Below, in pieces: positions 58,662-64,000 of a stretch of 64,000 nt of DNA. Source of the DNA: Heterobasidion occidentale (Eukaryota > Basidiomycota > Agaricomycetes > Russulales > Bondarzewiaceae); contig JBCAQO010000003.1 of NCBI GenBank assembly GCA_039111635.1, positions 1,364,001-1,428,000 on the forward strand, read 5' to 3'. The translations under genes were made by a program, and so were the position numbers. Numbering within the stretch: the first letter of the stretch is position 1; each line of letters begins with the position of its first letter. The notes under the pieces were generated by a model that saw only the letters and a list, made by a program, of their open reading frames with translations, was not told the DNA's origin and did not search any database.

Positions 58662-59477
58662 TCCTTGTATATTATCGATTGAGACCTGCATACCCCTTCC
58701 CTTCGTTGGTCCATCCGTCTACTCTCTCTCTTGGTCACGCTAATTCGCATCGGACGATCACATTATAATATTCTCCTCTTCAGGTAGCACGGTCAATGGC
58801 AGCTAGTTCTGTTCTAGTATATCTGCATTGTGAAAGCAAATATAGTAGTATAGGCATCGATTCTTGCGAGAACACGAGCAGGAAGACGACACAACCTTGA
58901 ACTGACGAATCTCTCGTTTTGCTTTTGACTCACTCCCACTATGGCTCTGAACTATATCCTCTCTCGGAGGTCACTATATTCGCCAGGTGGGAACTCGATG
59001 AAAGCTACGATGGATATGGATTTCATATGGCCAACAACAATCATTCATCCAGCGCAATGGTCAAGATGCATCCGACGAACCAAAAGTTCTTCGTCTTGTT
59101 ACACAGTGGCCAGCCTCTTTTGTCCAACATTATCACACAGTGGAAGCAAATACAGCGGCATAGATACGAATGTCCGCGAGATATCTATGCGAGAGGAAAT
59201 AAGCAATGGAAGGGTTAAGATGGGAAGGTGATTCAATGCATGCAGGTATCAGTGAGGAAGAAGTGAAAACGACAACATGGCGGAGAAGCAATCAGCTGGC
59301 ACAAGATGAGAGAACTGGAAAAAGGGGGGGGGAGGGGGATTGTGGGTATGGGTTAGAAGTAATAAGAGTCAAGCGGGAGAGCGAGCGAGCAAGTAACTGA
59401 TAATCACACACACACACATACACACAGAGAGAGAAGCGCACAGGCTGGTCGTAAAACGGTACACCGAGACAGTTCAA
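58662..59477. other. Convergent intergenic region with simple repeats
   Basis: About 0.8 kb between two convergent genes. It contains a G-rich run (about 59323-59338) and a CA/GA microsatellite (59405-59434). No coding potential is supported. Confidence 0.5.
59405..59434. repeat. CA/GA microsatellite
   Basis: An (CA)n-type tract with one interruption passes into (GA)n; it is noncoding and lies next to a G-rich run. Confidence 0.85.
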
Positions 59478-62400
59478 TCAGACGTCATGGAGGGTGGAAG
59501 GATTTGCGATCCATAGCCTCCGCTTGGGCACCGTGACGATGGACACGTCTCGCCGATCCATCTCCTCCTCGATGCGGCGCTGTTCATCTTCTTCAGAGCC
59601 AGGATCGTCCTCCGCGGATGGCCCAGGGCCACCGTGTGAATTCGAGTAGTAGTCGTCCTCGTGGGCCGCCCGGAAAGGCGGCTGCTGCAAGTACGGTCCG
59701 CGTGAGTCGGTTGGAAAGGGGTACTGGTCAGTCCCCGCCATGGACAGCGGGCGGGAGGGGCTGGGCGTCGTGGTCGCGGCTATAGGCATCTGCCCTTCGC
59801 CCCGCACGCGGATCAGCAGCACAGTGAGCGTGGAATTCCGTGGCCTGCCTGTCCAGGCAAGCCAAACAAGCAGAGCGTAACAGGCGACTGTCCACGCCAG
59901 GAACACGGCAAAGGTGGCCTTGGGAGCGCGGTCCCAGAGAGCGAATAGAGATAGGATGCACAATGCGAGTATGAGGGCATGAAAAAGCGTGTGCAGTATA
60001 ATCTCGGCCATCGGAGGTATGGTGGCGTGTGGCGGGGGCACTGATGGAGTTCCTGCCATGAGTGCTTGCGTGCTAAGCATATCCGTGGGGACGGGCGTCT
60101 GCGGCACCGTACGATTATTGATCTGATGCAGCGCATAGTCCAGCTCTCCCTGATTCACAAACACGGGCAGATCACACCGATTACGTGTCCGTGATGGAGA
60201 GGTAGAATGAAGCGTACTCACCACTGCGTTGACGCTGCGCCTGCGGTCGAGCCAGCTGAGATCACCTAGGCTCCGCGGAGCGACCGGTATGCGGTGCTGG
60301 TGTGAAAAGTCAGACAAAGTAAGCGTCCCCGTCGTGCTGTGGTGGCGGGTGCGCTGGGGGCGATTGACGACTTCAAACGCGCGCTGGGGACCCTCCGATG
60401 CTTCCGATTCCGTTGCGCTCTCCGTCGACGTGCGCGGCTCCCTGCCGCGTATACCGGGGAACAGGCCCGGTCCACCCCACGAATGGAACCGCCGCCGCTG
60501 AGGGCTGACCTCAGGCTGGGGAGACGCCGCGGCAGAGCGCCCGATGGACTGTTGTCCGGGTGTGCCGGGCGTTCTGTACGAGTTGAGCTTCTCAGCGGTA
60601 TCGCTGGAATTGGCGCGTGACCGTCCGCGTGCCAACTTGCCTTCCTCTCCTTTTGCTGGTAGCCCAGAGAGACTTCGCCATCCGACGAACAGCAGCGCAA
60701 GAACAGGGACCAATCCGTAAAGGGCAATAAACAGTACGAGTCCGGCTTTTCCATGGGCGGTCTTGAGGACGTCGTCGGAGAGGGCGCGTTTTGAGAGGCT
60801 ACTGTTGGGTCTGGTCGACGTGATCGAAGTGAAGGAAGAAGCCAGGCCAGCGATACCAACGCCAAAGGCGACTAGTGCAACCAGTGCAGAGCTATACACC
60901 AGACCGATCGGACGATGCGAAGCCTGTGAGGAGAACACTGAAGGTAAGGATAGTCGGTAGAGGATGACGGCAGGAAGAAGTAAAACAACGGAAAGCGGGG
61001 CAAGTAGCTTATGCGAGAGGGATGTATCGTACTGAACCAGAGACGATGTCAGCGGCGATGTCCCAGAAGGAGAAGTCGGGGACGTCGTGCCAGAAGGCTT
61101 GGCAGAAGAAGTTCCGCTAGCGGTTGTAGGAGTCTGAGTGAGAGCGGTGACACAGCTAGACATATACTGCACGGTCACGCCAGCGCCATTGGCGTTGATG
61201 CCGGTCTGCAAGTTCCCATCGCTGAAACCCGACCATTTCTGGCCCGACGACGTGACCGAGCCGTTGTAAGCCCGCAATAGCCAGAGCTCATTCTGGTAAG
61301 TTCCAGAGGCATCACGACCACCAAAGACAAGAGTGTCAGAATAGCTGGTGCGAGATGAACCAACGAGACCGCTTGAAAATGAGAAAGCAGCGGCACCCTC
61401 ACGCGGCGATGGGTACGTGACTGTACCATCTGTGCCTGGGTCTCCAGCGGGTAATATTCGGGCCCACGAGCCTCCATTCATATCCAAAACATCCTGTTCA
61501 AGTCCGAGTAACGTAAGCGCTTCAAGACTGAGCAGGTGAATAAACGCGACCGACCACTTCGCCCTTTTGAAGGCCTCCGTTATCATTCCACTTGGAAGAA
61601 TCAAACAGTCCGAGAACAACAAAGACTTGAGACCCAAAATTTGACAAGGCGCTGTTCTCGTTCGGGGCTACGGCCGGGCCTACGCGGGGTGCGATACATG
61701 TGGCCGGGGTGATGGATGACCCTTTGGAAATATTGAGCACATACGAACTCTGCTGAGCACACGATGCTGTAGCGTTAGTCGTCTGAGTGCATCCGCCGAC
61801 CGCGATGACCTGTTGAGAGATGACAGCACCTCCCACACCGGACATCGCAGGCAACGAAGTATCTATCAGCTGTTGCACCCAAGTAGCGTCAAGCGCGTTG
61901 CGTAAGTTAGACGATAGGGTCCCCGTGAGCTCGAGCTTCCAAGCGTCTGAGATCGCCACAGGGCCAGAGCTATCGACACCACCTGCGAGAAAGAAGGTGT
62001 TGTTCGGAATAGGTGTGGATGTGTTGAATCCGACACGAAGGTCAATTCCACCGGCTGCACCCCAGCGGGCAGGTCCTCCTGCGGGAACGTTAACTTTCGC
62101 CCAGAACTGATTATTGTAGTCATATTCCTAGATGATCATGAGTCGGCTAAGGATGTTTGGTGCTGGCTTGGAAGCAACTTACCCAAACGTCGGACAGAGG
62201 GCCACTCGACCCTCGTCCTCCAATGACAACATGGCCGTTGCGGCTGATTATGTCTGTAAGTTTGAGCACGGATGTGTATGCTCATAGTCACGCACTAGCT
62301 GGCAGCCGAGTCAAGGCCACCGATGGCAGCACTTCTGGGATCCGGAGAACCTTCGAATCCAGAGGGAGGGTTGGGCGTTGCCCAGGTGAGAGTGTTTAGA

Positions 62401-62743
62401 TTGAGACTAGGAGGAGAACAGTAAGAGGATTGTAGTGTATGCTTGTACTCTGAGAGAGTGTGATGACGCACAGGTGCGTTCCGTCCTGAGGCACGCCTGT
62501 TTGGGACTCTCCACCAAAGATCAGAAGGTTCCTGCTTGTCTCGTCGTAGCCGATGGAGACGTCCTTGAGCGGTGGAGGTGATGATCCCTGGAGGTGTGGT
62601 GTGAGGTTGATCCACTGGAGTGGAGGGATGGGGGTGCTTGTAGAAATAGACTGCGCGTTTGCGGCGAGAGGCGGTAGGGTTAGACATGAGCTGAAGACGG
62701 CGGCGAGAAGAAGAAGATCATGATGTGATCGAGGCTGAGGCAT
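59478..62743 (-). CDS. Kelch-ectodomain membrane protein with b561-like helices
   Basis: Predicted type I surface or secretory membrane protein. A signal peptide (start MPQPRSHHD at 62743, hydrophobic LLLLAAVFSSCLTL) precedes a galactose-oxidase/kelch-like beta-propeller: DVSIGYDETSRNLLIFGGES, HVVIGGRGSSGPLSDVW, NNTFFLAGGVDSSGP, VIAVGGC, LVFGGRDASGTYQNELWLL. A Ser/Thr/Pro stalk follows. Helices then include SHKLLAPLSVVLLLPAVILY, HRPIGLVYSSALVALVAFGV and AHGKAGLVLFIALYGLVPVL, whose spaced histidines resemble cytochrome b561 cores. A disordered cytosolic loop, two more helices (EIILHTLFHALILALCILSL, ATFAVFLAWTVACYALLVWL) and an acidic tail follow. The propeller could sense cell-wall sugars or polarity, as kelch proteins often do; electron transport is a hypothesis from the histidines. 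Confidence 0.82.
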
Positions 62744-63300
62744 CGTTGTCGTAGAGTCATGCAGAATGGTGGAGAGGAGAGAGGCCGAGGAGAGAGGCCG
62801 TGCTCGCTGTGAGCGACAGGATGCGTGGGCGGACCCACGGCTCAGCCCTGGCGGGAACGAACAACGAACCCGGCCTCACGCCATCCGGCCGCCCCGCCAC
62901 ACCGCCCCTAGCTAGTACTAACGCTTTCAACAACAACCCCCTCCCATCCCGCCCCCATACGCCGTCTGCGTCCACAGTGTGCCAAGCCACCGCACAGGCA
63001 TCACAGCTTCCTGTCCGACCTCTCTGTCTCGCTCAGTTTAAATCCCGCATCTTCTGTCCCTGCCGATCATGATTAAGACGCTACCCTGTTCAATTCCAAG
63101 CATGATGCTCCATCGCTGCTCATGACGACCGCATCGTTCCCCTCTAATCCTCTGTCGGAGGGTTCCGCCATCGGTTAGACACGACCCTGTTATGTGGTGA
63201 TCTCCTGAAGAACATCTGTCTGCTCCTCTTGCAGTTTTACTATATGAATCCTCCGTTCTGTGTAAGCCTTCTGTAATTTAATAGTCGTCCTCTACTCATT
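62744..63300. other. Divergent promoter region (kelch protein / HMG-box protein)
   Basis: A 557-base region between divergent starts; no gene is seen. Confidence 0.5.
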
Positions 63301-64000
63301 ATGGTCTCTCACTATCCACGATTGGAAAAATATCCGCGTGAGAGACTCCGCCAGTTTCTCGCAGGCCTCAACCCAGACATCTCTAAGGCAAACGCTCTCG
63401 CCGATATTCTTGCCCACCCCACATCGAAGCGGCTCTTCAAGAACCTCTCAGAGCTTAGGCACGATGGGGTCCCTAAACGGCCCCCAAATATTGCTCTCAT
63501 CTTCCACGCTGTTACAGGAGAAATATGGACCGGGAACGCAAAGAAGGGGAAGCCCCCGTCGCTGAATAAAACCGAGCGGGAAATTTGGATACAATTCTCA
63601 GACATGATGAAAGTGGAACATGTTCGCCTTTTCCCCCATTACAAGTATCGTCCCAAGCGCCGACCGAAACCAGAAATAGGGGCATTGCCGCAGGTGTGTA
63701 GGGCGTGTTCATATGAATGCAAGGACTGCGTCAGTTGACCTGTGCGTTGTTTGCAGTCGACCGCTGTGGACTTACCTATCGGGCCGCATCTTGGACCTGT
63801 GCATGGATCGAGTGAGGCCTCGAGGAAGAAGCACGAGCGGCCTCACCAACATCCCTACAAGCGCCCCAAACTACAAGGAGCATCAGCGAATTTGGAAAGC
63901 CTTGACCCTCCCTCGTTCCCAGTCGCTGAAAAGATCTCTCCGGTAGCCTCGGGAAGTACCCAACCGGCTATAGCCATGAACCCCGAGAATGCATTTTCTC
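63301..64000 (+). CDS. HMG-box protein (3' end outside window)
   Basis: Likely DNA-binding transcription factor of the fungal MATA/Sox-type HMG-box group. The start is MVSHYPRLEKY at 63301. The box spans about residues 57-118: GVPKRPPNIALIFHAVTGEI, NKTEREIWIQFSDMMKVEHV, ending HYKYRPKRRPKPEIG. The basic ending matches the usual YKY-P-RR-K close of fungal HMG boxes. The first helix is divergent (NIALIF in place of NAFILFR), so the call is less sure. An intron at 63694-63756 is supported. Afterwards a Pro/His/Ser-rich segment (HGSSEASRKKHERPHQHPYK) continues to the window edge. Roles in mating or development are possible, but no other mating-type gene is visible here. Confidence 0.7.

Noticed and set aside
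58830..59180. Direct repeat between 58830-58870 and 59140-59180
   Set aside because: Only about 27 of 41 bases match, with no flanking similarity; too weak to claim.
60266..60865. Minus-strand ORF of 199 codons, Arg/Ser-rich
   Set aside because: Alternative frame of the kelch membrane protein; no family features and GC-rich codon bias explains its openness.
1..64000. CRISPR arrays, transposons, biosynthetic cluster
   Set aside because: No regularly spaced repeats, no transposase, integrase or reverse-transcriptase motifs, and no PKS, NRPS or terpene synthase core gene were seen.

Overview
The window reads as a gene-dense stretch of a basidiomycete nuclear genome, most likely an Agaricomycete. 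Nearly every gene is cut by several GT-AG introns of about 45-70 bp. The recognisable products are typical of mushroom-forming fungi: a heme-thiolate peroxidase, a kelch/b561-type membrane protein, a CrpA-type copper ATPase, and lineage-specific disordered proteins. There are about 22 protein genes in 64 kb on both strands, with no transposon, no CRISPR array and no intact tRNA or rRNA. All assignments come from reading the translated sequence and splice sites by eye; no database was searched.

Layout. 1-9.3 kb: 3' part of an FG-repeat nucleoporin, a tail-anchored coiled-coil protein, a truncated tRNA-like sequence, one RCF2-type respiratory factor, and a four-helix membrane protein. 9.6-19.7 kb: Tpa1/OGFOD1 dioxygenase, Nop13-type RNA-binding protein (minus), ferric reductase, a second RCF2 paralogue (minus), and an AKTIP/FTS-type UEV protein. 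20-35 kb: Vip1 inositol pyrophosphate kinase (minus) sharing a short divergent promoter with a copper P-type ATPase, gamma-tubulin complex protein GCP3 (minus), and an acyl-CoA synthetase. 35-50 kb: IQGAP, a Dal5-type MFS transporter (minus), a short heme-thiolate peroxidase (minus), and a WW/FF-domain (TCERG1-type) factor. 50-64 kb: an ER Hsp90 (GRP94) ending in HDEL, an aldo-keto reductase (minus), a large disordered protein, a kelch-ectodomain membrane protein (minus), and the start of an HMG-box protein that runs off the window.

Functional themes. This is not an operon-like cluster; most genes are housekeeping. Loose themes are metal handling (ferric reductase with iron-GATA-type promoter sites, copper ATPase), cytoskeleton and trafficking (GCP3, IQGAP, AKTIP-like), and ER or mitochondrial proteostasis (GRP94, two RCF2s).

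The most striking window-wide property is technical or evolutionary. At about 22 places in otherwise well-conserved genes the frame changes by a single base without a splice site. Most are an apparent missing base, often in a short homopolymer. This looks like uncorrected sequencing indels rather than decay, and it means simple ORFs misrepresent many proteins here. I did not find a clear previously undescribed multi-gene system. The best leads are the duplicated RCF2 pair, a transition-decayed copy of the ferric reductase 3' end, a palindromic double MCB site at GCP3, and the kelch-b561 architecture.
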